64,000 nt of DNA from Thermocoleostomius sinensis A174 (GCF_026802175.1 NZ_CP113797.1:5309026-5373025); one strand, 5' to 3'; shown: positions 1-9,945, numbered from the stretch's first letter. A program made the numbers and translations. Notes: generated by a model from the sequence alone, not told the origin.

Positions 1-108
1 TTAAGGTACAAAGTTGGATTCGTAATTCCACAATACCTTGAACATCTTTGAGTGGTTCAACTTTGTTCATGAAGCTACACGCTGATGGTGAAGAGATCAG
101 AAAAGCCC

Positions 109-2895
109 CTATAGCCAGTTACCAATCAAAATAAAAGCTGACCAGAAAGCTGGATGAGCCGTCCTTCCACTCGATTGAAGCAGAGACAATTGGGCCGATC
201 GCAGTGCCTCAGCTTTAGTGGTGGTTGTGCTTGCTAAATTTTGATAGAACTGTGTCACCAATTGTGTGGTTGCCGGATCGTTAACGGACCATAGAGACGC
301 TAAAACACTGCGCGCGCCTGCTTGGGCAGCAATACCAGCCAAACCAAGGGCCGCTCGATCGTCTCCTGCCGCCGTTTGACAAGCACTGAGCACCAACAAA
401 TCAACTGGACTACGAGCGCTAATCTGACGAATAATGTCATCGAGGTCATTAATTGTCAGCTTTTGTGTGCTACTACGAGGATCATATCCTGTAACCAAGA
501 AAGCGTTCTCTGCTTCTGCACTAAATTGTCCGTGGGTGGCGATGTGAATAATCGGAAAAGTATCAGTGTCTAGTTGCTGCTGTAAGCGATCGCGGGTAAA
601 CTCCTGATTCAATAAACCCAAACTATCGGGCAAAGTTGTTTTAATGGCAGCAATTTCTGCATCGACATAGGCAAGTTCTGGAAAGCGCCGACCGTCCACC
701 GTCGCACTCTCCGTTAACCCCAGTGCCAAGGCCCGCAACTCTTGGCGACCAATGGGCTGAAAATCTGTTAGTGTTAAGCTAGGTGTGGTGGCAATTGCAT
801 AGCGCTCAATCAAAAACTGGTTGCCATCATAGAGAGCCGCCATGGGCACGCTACGAAAAATGCCATCTTGAACAAACACTAAGGTAGTAATTCCCTGATT
901 ATCCAAGAGGGGAACAAACGGACGAATAATCCAGTTATATATGCGCTGGGCTTGTTCCGGTCGATATCCTGCCAAGGTTGCACCAGGAATGGCATCGCGA
1001 ACTCGTTCCAAACTACGACGATATTGATTGATTTCCTCAGTCAATGCATCGCGGCTAACAAAGTTATCATTGTCATCTTTAATCCATTCAAATTGTTGTT
1101 GCAAGGATTGTTGATCACTACGAAAACTCATAATCACCGCTGCCTGATCGTCCAGAATAACTGTACTGAAAACGGCAGCCTGCGGATCGGTATCTGCTAA
1201 GTTGACTTCATCGGTCGTAACAGCCGTCAAGACGCAATCATTGCCAAAGTAATTTTGCAATTCAGCTAACTTTAAGGCATCCAGCGTATCGAGTGCTCGG
1301 TATAGATTGCGCTGACGATCGGTCAATTCTGTAATTACTACCGAAGGTTGTTCCTGGGTTAAGCGAAGTTCTACCAGTTCTCGATAAATGGGTTCAACCG
1401 TATCACGAAAATCAAAGCGAATTTCACGACTGGCAACTAGAATGTCATCTTGAATAGTATTGAGTGTCGCGATCGCTTCTTCATAGGCTTGAATGGCGAG
1501 ATCGGGCTTTTCTTGTTCCTTCGCTTTAAAAATGCGTCCGGCTTGCCATTGCCACAAATACAAACTATCTCTAGCCTGCAAGTCTTGATCGGCAGCCCAT
1601 TGTGCTTGTCGCGTCAGCGTCAGCGCCCGATCGTAATTTGCTTGGCATTCATAAATGTGTCCCAGTTCTCCCAAAGCAAACGATTCAGCCCGACGATTAT
1701 TAATCTGCTGGGCGATGGTGACGGCTTGTTCTAGCAACAATTCCGCTTGAGGATTGATGGTTTCATCGCACTGAGCAAAAGCAGAAACGGCTTCGGCTCC
1801 AGGAGCTAGCCGCAACAGCCGAGCCAAGTCGATCGCCGCGTAGACTTTCTCTTGCGAGCTAGATAAGTTCTGCCAGTGATCAAGAACCTGCTGCAAGGCT
1901 CGATCGCCTGCTGATTTGCCCTCTGTCCGATAAGCCGCTGGCACACTACTTAGCCGCAACCGCACTTGTCCGAGTCGATCATTGTGCGATTGTGCGACAT
2001 TGATGCCTCGCGTAAAGTATTGTAGGGCTTCTGCATCGTGGGTTAACCCTTGTTGTCTAAATGCTTCGGCCTCTCGATAGTCTTCAATTTGTTCTGAAGA
2101 CTGGGCGCGACGGTAATTGACTTGCGCTAAGCTCAAGTAGGCATTTCCTAAGCTGTTATAGGTAGAAATCAAATAGGCGGGTTTGTCCAGGCTTTGGCTG
2201 ATCTCCAGTCCAGCTTGTAGATATTGGATTGCTGGCTGATACTCTCCCCGCAGTCGATAGGCATCACCCAAACTGCCTAATGCAGCCGCTTCTCCGCTGC
2301 GATCGTTCGTCTCTTGCGCAATTTGGATAGCGCTACCATCATCGCAGGGCTGACCCGGATTAGGGGAACACAATAGCGTAATCGCATTGCGATATTGTCC
2401 TAGGCGACTGTAGACTTGGGCCTGTTCGGTCAGCATTCGCCCAACCTGCAATCGATTGTTGAGTTGTTGATAAATACGGTTGGCTTGCTGCCAATAACGA
2501 ATTTCAGCGTCAGTTTGTCCCAGCGACTGGTAAGCTCGGGCTAAGTTCTCCAGGACGATCGCCGTACTCTCTGCATCACCAACTGCCTGATAGGTGCTTA
2601 AAGCCGCTTGCCATTGCTCAATCGCCGCTGAATAGTCCCCGACTTGATAGCGTTCTACTCCTTGCTGCACTTGTCGAGTTGCAGTGGCGCGATCGGCAGG
2701 TGCTGTTTGCGCTTGTGCTGCCAAGCTCAGTTGCGGCAACGACCCATTCCACGACAGATGTCCAAGACTTAGACAAATCAACAAACCAGCGAGAAATAGG
2801 ATGCTCCGCCGATGAAAAGGAGAGCGAAAAAAGCGGCTCAGCACGGTGATGACTCCGATTATAGGATTACTAAGTAATTTACTACTGAGCGTCAA
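109..2895 (-). CDS. Secreted TPR-CHAT domain protein (caspase-like peptidase family)
   Basis: A 928-residue protein. The N-terminus has a basic stretch and one hydrophobic segment (about 30-48) followed by AQAQT, which looks like a signal peptide or anchor, so export is inferred. Residues about 70-480 are tetratricopeptide-type helical repeats. The C-terminal third is a CHAT domain with the His-Cys pair of the caspase/separase clan: His788 in ATHG and Cys839 in SACQT, so the active site looks intact. CHAT-TPR proteins are common in cyanobacteria; substrates are mostly unknown. No partner gene is visible downstream because the window ends. Confidence 0.9.
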   Translation of the reverse strand: MTLSSKLLSNPIIGVITVLSRFFRSPFHRRSILFLAGLLICLSLGHLSWNGSLPQLSLAAQAQTAPADRATATRQVQQGVERYQVGDYSAAIEQWQAALSTYQAVGDAESTAIVLENLARAYQSLGQTDAEIRYWQQANRIYQQLNNRLQVGRMLTEQAQVYSRLGQYRNAITLLCSPNPGQPCDDGSAIQIAQETNDRSGEAAALGSLGDAYRLRGEYQPAIQYLQAGLEISQSLDKPAYLISTYNSLGNAYLSLAQVNYRRAQSSEQIEDYREAEAFRQQGLTHDAEALQYFTRGINVAQSHNDRLGQVRLRLSSVPAAYRTEGKSAGDRALQQVLDHWQNLSSSQEKVYAAIDLARLLRLAPGAEAVSAFAQCDETINPQAELLLEQAVTIAQQINNRRAESFALGELGHIYECQANYDRALTLTRQAQWAADQDLQARDSLYLWQWQAGRIFKAKEQEKPDLAIQAYEEAIATLNTIQDDILVASREIRFDFRDTVEPIYRELVELRLTQEQPSVVITELTDRQRNLYRALDTLDALKLAELQNYFGNDCVLTAVTTDEVNLADTDPQAAVFSTVILDDQAAVIMSFRSDQQSLQQQFEWIKDDNDNFVSRDALTEEINQYRRSLERVRDAIPGATLAGYRPEQAQRIYNWIIRPFVPLLDNQGITTLVFVQDGIFRSVPMAALYDGNQFLIERYAIATTPSLTLTDFQPIGRQELRALALGLTESATVDGRRFPELAYVDAEIAAIKTTLPDSLGLLNQEFTRDRLQQQLDTDTFPIIHIATHGQFSAEAENAFLVTGYDPRSSTQKLTINDLDDIIRQISARSPVDLLVLSACQTAAGDDRAALGLAGIAAQAGARSVLASLWSVNDPATTQLVTQFYQNLASTTTTKAEALRSAQLSLLQSSGRTAHPAFWSAFILIGNWL

Positions 2896-3232
2896 GGCTT
2901 GCTGCTAGTTTTATTTCAGCTTTATATAGTGGTGTATGTAGTGGGGCGCTCTGGTGCTCTGGCTAGGACACCCGCGGCGCAGCAAATTAGCATGTAGTTT
3001 TGTGCCAGCATCCGATCGGATAATAGCTAACAACTTGGCAGAAATTGCAGCCTTTTTTCAAGCAAATTTCTTTAATCTAAAAATGTAGATGAATTCAGCC
3101 AAGCTTCTTCCCCATAAAAGACACTGGATGAATTTATCTGCCTAAGCTCTGTTTGCCTCGTGATGCTGTTTTAGAGGTAGTTGGTAGACTGCCTCTTTTT
3201 TCTGTTGTCGTCTGAGTTTACAGGAAGTGTTA
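2896..3232. other. Intergenic region upstream of the CHAT gene
   Basis: This 337-base stretch must hold the promoter of the minus-strand CHAT gene. No coding region was found; ATGs on the plus strand are followed quickly by stops. Near its right end lies a plus-strand terminator (listed separately) with no gene in front of it. The IS element begins immediately after, at its TTA target repeat. Confidence 0.5.
3174..3201 (+). terminator. Orphan intrinsic terminator
   Basis: GAGGTAG (3174-3180) pairs with CTGCCTC (3189-3195) across an 8-base loop, with one G-U pair, and six T follow directly. This is a standard rho-independent terminator on the plus strand, yet no plus-strand gene precedes it within the window. 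Confidence 0.6.
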
Positions 3233-3949
3233 GAGGGTGTTTGAGAAGCCAGGAAGGTCGTAAAAAAGCTCACTCAGTGTAGGCTGCGAATAGCAAATAT
3301 CTACAGCCCTGAGTGAGTCAGATGAGTAAAGCATATCCCAGTAACCTAACCCGCGCCCAATATGAGGTTTTGAGTGAATTAATTCCAGCAGCAAAGCCAG
3401 GTGGTCGTCCTCGCAGCGTTGACCTGTGGGAGGTGCTCAATGCCATGCTCTATGTTCTGGTTGAAGGCTGTCGTTGGCGTTCTTTACCTGGTGATTTCCC
3501 AGCCTGGCAGACGGTGTACACGTACTTCCGCAACTGGCGATTGGACGGCACCTGGATTTCCATTCATGACCAGTTGCACCAGTGGGTTCGCATCGATGCG
3601 CAACGCTATCCTAGTCCATCAGAAGCGATCATCGATAGCCAAAGCATCAAGAGTGCAGCAGGAGTTCATCAACAAGTTGGCTTTGATGGAGGCAAGCTGA
3701 TTACAGGACGCAAACGATTTTTAACGGTGGATACGTTAGGACTGGTTTTGCGGGTGTTTGTGAGTGCGGCAAACCTGGGGGAACGCGAAGGGGGCAAACG
3801 TGTCCTCAAACGAGTCAAACGGATGAAGAAAAAGGTTTCACGCTTAATCACCATTTGGGTAGACGGCGGGTTCGATGGCGCCCCTTTTCTGATGTGGGTG
3901 ATGGATGTTTGTCGTTAATTTGACACCTCAAATCTTTTCAAACACCCTC
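3233..3949 (+). mobile_element. IS5-family insertion sequence, internally deleted (717 bp)
   Basis: Both ends are intact: the left terminal inverted repeat starts GAGGGTGTTTGAGAAG and the right end is its complement with one mismatch. TTA is duplicated on each side (3230-3232 and 3950-3952), the 3-bp target repeat expected for this group. The only gene is a transposase cut short, and only about 30 bases separate its stop from the right end. Relatives are, from memory, some 100-200 bases longer, so the 3' part of the transposase gene has been lost. Confidence 0.85.
3322..3918 (+). pseudogene. IS5-family transposase, 3'-truncated
   Basis: DDE transposase of the type beginning SKAYPSNLTRAQYE, with the N-terminal region rich in W and R and the first two catalytic aspartates visible (AIIDSQS and WVDGGFDG). 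The reading frame ends after WVMDVCR at about 200 residues. Family members continue for roughly another 60-70 residues that include the third acidic residue in a WVVERTFGW-type motif; that part is absent here. The product is therefore probably inactive, but the element could be moved by a related transposase acting on its ends. An in-frame GTG at 3313 is an alternative start. Confidence 0.85.
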
Positions 3950-4110
3950 TTAGGTGATACTCCATCACTAGCCCTCCGTCTCACTTTGTACCTCAACAAA
4001 GATACTTTCGTAATAAATCGCTATGAAAAGTTTGCCGAGACAACCCCTCAATTGAAGACTAGATGACTATAATTTACTGGGCAGTAGAATATAGTTCATG
4101 AGTACTACCA

Positions 4111-4299
4111 ATGAAAACGACGTATACAGAATCCGAGTATCAGGTGCGGATAGTTCGATCGGCACATGACGAACAGGAAGTCATTCTTACGCGCCAAACG
4201 CAAGATGTGATCATTACCGAAGGTGCTCCGTGCGAAGTCCGAGGGCTGCGCGATGATGAAAAAGTCCCGACTCCAGAACCGCCATCTCCGCCACAATAA
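4111..4299 (+). CDS. Small hypothetical protein (62 aa)
   Basis: A 62-residue polar, acidic protein without membrane segment or signal peptide, ending in a proline-rich tail (PTPEPPSPPQ). The 5' half reads like a compact beta-rich domain (YQVRIVRS...VILTRQTQDVIITE). An ATG at 4098 is out of frame, so 4111 is the likely start. It converges on lipA with 18 bases between the stops. I do not recognise a family; the coding bias and clean start make it plausible but not certain. Confidence 0.5.
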   Translation: MKTTYTESEYQVRIVRSAHDEQEVILTRQTQDVIITEGAPCEVRGLRDDEKVPTPEPPSPPQ

Positions 4300-4317
4300 C
4301 ACTCCAACCACTCTAGC

Positions 4318-5259
4318 TCACGGTGCTTCTCCGGCGTGATACGAGCTACGCACCAGCGGTCCCGATCGCACATGTGAAAAGCCCAACTCACGAGCCATTG
4401 CACCCAAGCGATCGAATTCCTCTGGGGTCCAATACTTCTGAACTGGCAAATGCTCTAGGGATGGCCGCATATATTGCCCCAGAGTTACCCGATCGCACCC
4501 AACCGCTCGCAGATCTTGCAACGCGTCCAAAATTTCAGCTTCCGTTTCTCCATGCCCCAACATCAACCCTGACTTGGTGGGAATGCTAGCATCAAGTTCC
4601 TTAACAACTTGTAGCACTCGCAGCGATCGATCGTATTTTGCGCCGCGGCGCACTGGCCCTTGTAACCGCCGCACTGTTTCAAGATTGTGATTATAGCAAG
4701 CCGGACGTGCCTGTACAATCGCGGCAATCCGCTCTCGCTGACTGGCTTCTCCACCTGGACCACCCCAAAAGTCGGGCGTCAGTACCTCAATTTGCGTGTC
4801 GGGGTTCACCGATCGGATGGCTGTCATTGTCTCCACAAACCAAGTGGCTCCTTGATCGGGCAAATCATCTCGCGCGACCGACGTTAGCACCACATAGCGT
4901 AACTCCAGAAGCTGCACCGATTCTGCCACCTTCTTTGGCTCATTCGGGTCGATCGGCATCGGCGCATGTCCTTTATCCACTTGGCAAAAGGCGCAAGCAC
5001 GGGTGCAGGTTGGCCCCATCAACAGAAAAGTGGCCGTTTTTTGGGCATAGCATTCTCCCCGATTGGGACAGCGCCCTTCTTCGCAAATTGTGTGAATTTG
5101 CCGTTGTTTGATAATGCGCTGAACGGTCGAGATTTCGCTCGCTTTTCCGATTGGACGACGCAACCAGTTCGGCAAGTTCAAGGGAGCCATCGTGCTTGAC
5201 AGCGTCACATGTTGTTCTTCACTGGCAGTAGGTTCAGTTTGATAACTTTCTAAAGACAT
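4318..5259 (-). CDS. lipA: Lipoyl synthase
   Basis: Radical SAM enzyme that inserts two sulfurs into octanoyl groups on the E2 and H-protein lipoyl domains. The 313-residue sequence has both cluster motifs: Cys59, Cys64 and Cys70 in [12 protein letters not shown] bind the auxiliary cluster that donates sulfur, and Cys85, Cys89 and Cys92 in CTRACAFC bind the SAM cluster. The C-terminal RSSYHA segment is also typical. Length is normal for the family. It is divergent from the response regulator gene at 5593; several cyanobacteria carry two lipA copies and which one this is cannot be told here. Confidence 0.95.
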   Translation of the reverse strand: MSLESYQTEPTASEEQHVTLSSTMAPLNLPNWLRRPIGKASEISTVQRIIKQRQIHTICEEGRCPNRGECYAQKTATFLLMGPTCTRACAFCQVDKGHAPMPIDPNEPKKVAESVQLLELRYVVLTSVARDDLPDQGATWFVETMTAIRSVNPDTQIEVLTPDFWGGPGGEASQRERIAAIVQARPACYNHNLETVRRLQGPVRRGAKYDRSLRVLQVVKELDASIPTKSGLMLGHGETEAEILDALQDLRAVGCDRVTLGQYMRPSLEHLPVQKYWTPEEFDRLGAMARELGFSHVRSGPLVRSSYHAGEAP

Positions 5260-5592
5260 GGAGATTGGGTGGGTTCACAGCTAAGCATGTTCATATCGTG
5301 AATAGGCTCTCGGACAGTCCTCACCAGATTCTGAATAGATTCTGGATAGATTCTGGGCATTTTAGGGAATAGTAAGGTTGGCAGGCTGGCGATGGATTCG
5401 ACGCTGTTGCGCCATTTCTCTCAATCAATTTCTTCTTTTATTTTGGTTGACACCCTTCAGAACAGTCCACCGCTTATTGTTGCTCAGCATCGCCAAATTT
5501 TTGTCAGGCGGTTCTTATACAACCAGTTTAAGTGTTCCGTTCTTGTCTTTCTAGCCCTATCCCTTCCTAGTTAACCCTTACAGGAGTTCACC
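5260..5592. other. Divergent promoter region between lipA and a response regulator
   Basis: 333 bases that must contain the promoters of both divergent genes. The clearest structure is a triple 11-base direct repeat at 5326-5358 (listed separately). AGGAG at 5582-5586 is the ribosome binding site for the GTG start at 5593. A 60-codon plus-strand frame (5392-5574) lies here but has no recognisable product and is more likely untranslated leader. Confidence 0.5.
5326..5358. repeat. Three 11-bp direct repeats (possible OmpR/PhoB-type operator)
   Basis: AGATTCTGAAT, AGATTCTGGAT and AGATTCTGGGC follow one another without a gap. An 11-bp period puts the units on one face of the helix, which is the usual spacing for winged-helix OmpR/PhoB-family sites. 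No known consensus matches, so the function is inferred. Confidence 0.4.
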
Positions 5593-6141
5593 GTGGCAAG
5601 TCACAAAATTTTAGTCATCGATGACAGTCGAGTCATTCGCAACATGGTGCGAGATATGCTGCCCAAAGGTAACTTCGAAGTTCTAGAAGCAAAAGATGGG
5701 CTAGAGGGAATGAACTGCATCCGCCAAGAACGACCTAATTTAATCATGCTGGATTTTCTCCTACCTCGCATGAGCGGGTGGGAAGTGTTTCAGCAAATTC
5801 AAAATCAAACGGATTTACAAGCAATTCCACTAGTTCTGATGTCGGGGCGACGGGAAGAAGTCACCGAAAAAATTTCAGAGCCATTCGAGTATTTTGAGTT
5901 CATCGAAAAGCCATTTGAGCAAAAACAGTTGTTTGAGGCTATTAAGTCGGCAATGGTGAAGGCTAAATTACCGCGTCCACAAGCCACTCCTGCGGCAACG
6001 ATCGCCCCCATTGAACGAACAGAGTCCTCGGCTGAGGTGCAACGGTTGATACAGAAGATGGAGAAAATGCAAGCCGAAATTGACCTGCTGAAGAAGCAAA
6101 TGTCGCAACTGCTAACATTCATTAAGCAAAAGCTGAAGTAG
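5593..6141 (+). CDS. Response regulator with C-terminal coiled coil
   Basis: Receiver domain at residues about 5-120: acidic pair Asp10-Asp11, phosphoacceptor Asp54 (LDFLLPRMSGW), Ser84 and Lys106 (EKPFE). A Pro/Ala linker follows, then about 40 residues with heptad character (VQRLIQKMEKMQAEIDLLKK) and no DNA-binding domain. It therefore probably acts through protein contacts, with the coiled coil making dimers or docking a partner. The start is GTG preceded by AGGAG. No kinase is adjacent. Confidence 0.85.
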   Translation: MASHKILVIDDSRVIRNMVRDMLPKGNFEVLEAKDGLEGMNCIRQERPNLIMLDFLLPRMSGWEVFQQIQNQTDLQAIPLVLMSGRREEVTEKISEPFEYFEFIEKPFEQKQLFEAIKSAMVKAKLPRPQATPAATIAPIERTESSAEVQRLIQKMEKMQAEIDLLKKQMSQLLTFIKQKLK

Positions 6142-6153
6142 AAATCGAGGGTG

Positions 6154-6187
6154 GGGCTAGGGATTAAGTTTTAGCCTTCGTTTTTTA
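6154..6187 (+). terminator. Terminator after the response regulator gene
   Basis: GGCTA (6155-6159) pairs with TAGCC (6172-6176) and TTCGTTTTTT follows. The stem is short, and AGCCT/AGGCT on the other strand could give a terminator for the convergent DUF427 gene as well. Confidence 0.4.
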
Positions 6188-6198
6188 GGCTTCATTCC

Positions 6199-6693
6199 TC
6201 ACCATCCCCACGTTCCAACTCCGCCTTTAAAAGGGCCAACGATGTCATGGGTAATCCAGCCACCATAAAAATCTCCAGGTTGTGCGGTGACTTTTTCGCC
6301 TTCTACATAGCACGCTTCCATCTTGCTGGGATAAAAGGCCACATAGTCTTGAATTCCAGCAAAGGCAGGGGTAGGGCTAGGATAAAACCAAGCTGCATCG
6401 GAGACTGAGCGATCGCCCACTGTCACTGTATAGTAGGCAGCCTGTCCTTTCCATTCACAAAAGCTCGATCGCGAAGTGCGGGTTAAATACTGCTGTTGAA
6501 TATCTTCGGGTGGAATGTAATAGACGGGAGGGTGGCTTGTTTCTAATACGCGCTTAGCCCGACGAGTGTCAGCAATGACTTCACCATTGAATACCACCTG
6601 AATGTGTTTAGAGGACTCTTCTAAACGAGGTGGACGCGGATAATCCCAAACAGATTCTTGTCCAGGTCCGGGTTGGATGCGCTGAAGGCTCAT
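6199..6693 (-). CDS. DUF427 family protein
   Basis: A 164-residue soluble protein. Its central part (VVFNGEVIADTRRAKRVLETSHPPVYYIPPEDI) and the following SSFCEWKGQAAYYTV segment are hallmarks of the DUF427 family, small beta-barrel proteins without an established biochemical role. The W/Y/G-rich C-terminus (GDFYGGWITHDIVGPFKGG) is seen in cyanobacterial members. Gene order after infB is not conserved enough to suggest a function. Confidence 0.85.
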   Translation of the reverse strand: MSLQRIQPGPGQESVWDYPRPPRLEESSKHIQVVFNGEVIADTRRAKRVLETSHPPVYYIPPEDIQQQYLTRTSRSSFCEWKGQAAYYTVTVGDRSVSDAAWFYPSPTPAFAGIQDYVAFYPSKMEACYVEGEKVTAQPGDFYGGWITHDIVGPFKGGVGTWGW

Positions 6694-6733
6694 GTCACAA
6701 TCTCCTGATCAGTGCAATAAGGGGTAATAAAGC

Positions 6734-6759
6734 AAAAAAAGGGGCAGGCGAACCTACCC
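6734..6759 (-). terminator. infB: Terminator of the rimP-nusA-ylxR-infB operon
   Basis: On the minus strand GGGTAGG and CCTGCCC form a 7-bp stem (one G-U pair) closed by a TTCG tetraloop and followed by CTTTTTTT. It lies about 40 bases past the infB stop. Confidence 0.8.
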
Positions 6760-6795
6760 GAATAAACTTTGCGGCGATCGGACAGCCGCTAGGCA

Positions 6796-9700
6796 CTAAA
6801 CCGACAACGTCCGACGCTTACTAACCAAGCGGAAGGCTTCAATGATATCACCCTCGACCCAATCCTTGAAGCTGTCAACGCCAATGCCACATTCATAGCC
6901 AGCATTAACTTCGCGTGCGTCCTCTTTCATCCGTTTCAGAGAGTCGAGGTTGCCCGTGTGAAGCACTTCGCCCCGCCGAACGACTCGCACCTTACAGTTA
7001 CGAACCATCTTGCCAGACTGCACATAACAGCCAGCAACCGTACCGCGACCCACTGGAAAGACAGCCCGGACTTCTGCTTGCCCCAACGGTTCTTCCACCA
7101 TTTCCGGTTCCAGTAGACCTTCCATGGCGCCTTGCACATCTTCCAGCAGTTTGTAGATGATGTTGTAGTCTCGGACATCGACATCTAGCTCATCGGCTGC
7201 CTGACGAGCACCGCTGGCAAAGGTAGTGTTGAAGCCAATGATGACCGCAGAACTTGCCGCTGCTAAATCTACGTCTGTTTCGGTGATTTCACCCGGAGCC
7301 GCCAGCAGCACCCGCACCTGCACTTCCTTCTGCGGTAGTTGTTGCAACGCTCCTAGAATCGCTTCCACAGAACCTTGCACATCCGCCTTAAGGATCAAGT
7401 TGAGTTCCTTTAACTCACCTTCTTGAGCTTGAGCCGAAAGGGTGTTGAGGCTGACACGACGGGATGCCATCGCTTGCTGCAATCGAGACTGTCGCTGTTG
7501 ATCAACTCGAGTATTGGCAACCGCTCGCGCTTCTTTCTCGTCCTTGTAAACTTCAAACTCATCACCAGCGGCGGGTACATCTCCTAGCCCTAACACTTCA
7601 ACTGCGAAGGAGGGAGTGGCTTTGTCTACCCGCTTACCCCGATCGTCCACCATGGCTCGGACCTTGCCGAAGGCGGAACCTGCCACGAGTACATCCCCCA
7701 CTTTCAGCGTTCCGTTTTGTACAATCAGCGTCGCCACCGGACCTCTAGACTTATCCAAGTTGGCTTCAATCACGGTGCCTCTAGCTAACCGATCGGGGTT
7801 GGCATAGAGATCTTCTACTTCAGCTACCAGCAACAGCATTTCCAACAGGGTGTCCAGATTTTCTCCTTGAATGGCACTGACAGGAACCATGATGGTATCG
7901 CCACCCCACTCCTCAGGCACCAAGCCATATTCAGTTAATTCCTGCTTAACCCGATCGGGCGAAGCATCTTCTTTGTCGATTTTATTGATGGCAACCACAA
8001 TCGGAACTTGCGCGGCCTTAGCGTGGCTGATTGCTTCGATCGTCTGGGGGCGCACACCATCGTCGGCTGCCACTACCAGCACAGCAATATCTGTGACCCT
8101 TGCCCCCCGAGCCCGCATGGCTGTAAACGCTTCGTGTCCTGGCGTATCTAGGAAGACCACTTGCTGCACCTGACCGCCCATTTCCACGTCCACATGATAG
8201 GCTCCAATGTGTTGGGTAATGCCACCGGCCTCACCTTGAGCAACCTTAGTTTTACGGATAGAGTCAAGTAGGGTGGTTTTACCATGATCGACGTGCCCCA
8301 TGATGGTCACGACCGGAGGACGGCGCTGAAGCTTGTCAAGATCTGCTGCATCCAACATCTCTGTAACTTTTTTCGCTTCGGCTTCGGCTTCAGCAGTTGT
8401 TACTATCACATCAAATTCCTCCGCCACCATCGTAATGGTTGGAATGTCAAGAATCTGATTGATGTTAGCGGCGATTCCTTTGAAGAACAGCGCTTTAATG
8501 ATGTCGGTTTCAGGCACAACCAATAGATCCGCTAGATCGTGAACTGACATACTGCCCGTAATCACAACCTCCTCTGGTTTTTGCCGAATCTCTTCCTGAC
8601 GACGATCGCGTCTAAGATTGCGCGACTCGCCCGATCGCTTTGGCTTCTGCATGGGTGCAGATGGTGTAGCTGGCTTGCCCATCGGAGCGGTGCGTTTTGG
8701 CTTTGGCGGACGCATGAGCGAGAGATTCACCTGCGTAGCCGCATTTTCGTCCTCGTCTGCTTCATCCTCATCCTCAAATTCTTCAAGGATGTCTTCAATA
8801 TCCTCTTCTTCATCATCAATAACAGGCTGAGCGCGACGTTTGGCCTTCGGAACAGCTTTGCTAGCCTTGGCTGCTTCTTCGTCTTCTTCCTCTTCTTCCC
8901 ATCCCTTATGCCGTTTAGGTGGACGTGGAGGAGCAGGGCGACGCAACTCTAGGGGATCAACCTCAGACACCACACTAGTGGCCGAATCTCCCTCGGCGAT
9001 TCTAGTTGTCGCTGGTGCTTTATCATCACCGTCGCTCCCTTCAGCACTAGGGCGAGTAGGCTTGCGGCGTAGTTCTGGTACCGCTTTCGGTTTGATGAGC
9101 GTTGATGCTCCGGCAGTGTTGCCAATGCGACGCGGTCCATCCTTGGACCCTGAAGCCACTTCTCGACCAGAACGATCGCTCGTCTCTCGCCCTGAAGCCT
9201 TCTCTTGCGACGCGGAAGTCGAAGTCTCAATCTTAGTGCGCTTCAAAATTGGTCGGTTAGACAAATTGGTTGGTTGAGACTCTGATCGCACTGGTTCAGG
9301 CGATCGTGGTACAGGACGAGACGGTGGCGATACTAATTCGGGAGACACTTCTGCGACAGGTTCAGGCTTTACAGTTGGTGATACCGGCTCAGGCGCGCTC
9401 AAGTCTTGACTGAGGGATGACTCAGGCGAGGAATCCTCCGAATGCTCGGATGGATCTGGAGAATCTGGAGCCACAACCGATGGAGTCACTTCCGGCGTCT
9501 CAACGGGGGCTGTCAAATCCGCCTGATCTGTTTCTTCGACGTCTGGTGTCATTTCCTCCGGAGCATCCATCTTCACAGCGGGTCGATTGGGGGGCGGGGG
9601 CGGTGCTGGCTGGGAAGGTGGCACGGCTTTGGCATCGGTTGTGGGGCGTTTTGGGGGACCAACTAAAGGTTGATTCCGGCGAACCTCCAGAATCTGTTGT

Positions 9701-9945
9701 TTCTTGGCAGGTGGTTGCACAGCCGATGACTTAGAAGAACCATGTCCTCCAGAGGTTTTAGATGAGGTGTGGCTGTGGGCATACTTCTCAGCGGCAGTTC
9801 GAATGCGTGCAGCTTCATCCTCTGTGATCGTACTACTGTGACTTTTAACTGAAATGTTGAGCTTATCACAGACGGCTAAAATATCTCGATTGTCCAAATT
9901 CAATTCCTTTGATAACTCGTAAATTCTCACTTTGCCCGTATTCAT
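6796..9945 (-). CDS. infB: Translation initiation factor IF-2
   Basis: GTPase that brings formyl-Met-tRNA to the 30S subunit and promotes subunit joining. The 1049-residue protein has an IF2_N-like start ([24 protein letters not shown]), a long low-complexity region rich in Pro, Ser and acidic residues to about residue 460, a second IF2_N segment, then the G domain with GHVDHGKT (near 550), DTPGHEAF and NKID, and the beta-barrel and C-terminal tRNA-binding domains. The long disordered N-terminal part is common in cyanobacteria. It is the last gene of the operon and is followed by a strong terminator. Confidence 0.97.
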   Translation of the reverse strand: MNTGKVRIYELSKELNLDNRDILAVCDKLNISVKSHSSTITEDEAARIRTAAEKYAHSHTSSKTSGGHGSSKSSAVQPPAKKQQILEVRRNQPLVGPPKRPTTDAKAVPPSQPAPPPPPNRPAVKMDAPEEMTPDVEETDQADLTAPVETPEVTPSVVAPDSPDPSEHSEDSSPESSLSQDLSAPEPVSPTVKPEPVAEVSPELVSPPSRPVPRSPEPVRSESQPTNLSNRPILKRTKIETSTSASQEKASGRETSDRSGREVASGSKDGPRRIGNTAGASTLIKPKAVPELRRKPTRPSAEGSDGDDKAPATTRIAEGDSATSVVSEVDPLELRRPAPPRPPKRHKGWEEEEEDEEAAKASKAVPKAKRRAQPVIDDEEEDIEDILEEFEDEDEADEDENAATQVNLSLMRPPKPKRTAPMGKPATPSAPMQKPKRSGESRNLRRDRRQEEIRQKPEEVVITGSMSVHDLADLLVVPETDIIKALFFKGIAANINQILDIPTITMVAEEFDVIVTTAEAEAEAKKVTEMLDAADLDKLQRRPPVVTIMGHVDHGKTTLLDSIRKTKVAQGEAGGITQHIGAYHVDVEMGGQVQQVVFLDTPGHEAFTAMRARGARVTDIAVLVVAADDGVRPQTIEAISHAKAAQVPIVVAINKIDKEDASPDRVKQELTEYGLVPEEWGGDTIMVPVSAIQGENLDTLLEMLLLVAEVEDLYANPDRLARGTVIEANLDKSRGPVATLIVQNGTLKVGDVLVAGSAFGKVRAMVDDRGKRVDKATPSFAVEVLGLGDVPAAGDEFEVYKDEKEARAVANTRVDQQRQSRLQQAMASRRVSLNTLSAQAQEGELKELNLILKADVQGSVEAILGALQQLPQKEVQVRVLLAAPGEITETDVDLAAASSAVIIGFNTTFASGARQAADELDVDVRDYNIIYKLLEDVQGAMEGLLEPEMVEEPLGQAEVRAVFPVGRGTVAGCYVQSGKMVRNCKVRVVRRGEVLHTGNLDSLKRMKEDAREVNAGYECGIGVDSFKDWVEGDIIEAFRLVSKRRTLSV

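Noticed and set aside
1-70. Minus-strand frame starting at ATG 70 (MNKVEPLKDVQGIVE) that runs off the left edge
   Set aside because: Only 23 codons are visible, with no ribosome site and no recognisable family; it cannot be told from chance.
5392-5574. 60-codon plus-strand frame before the response regulator gene
   Set aside because: No ribosome site, no recognisable sequence; it overlaps the expected promoter and leader.
8581-9734. Long plus-strand frames opposite infB
   Set aside because: They mirror the low-complexity Pro/Ser/Glu region of IF-2 and are explained by its codon bias.
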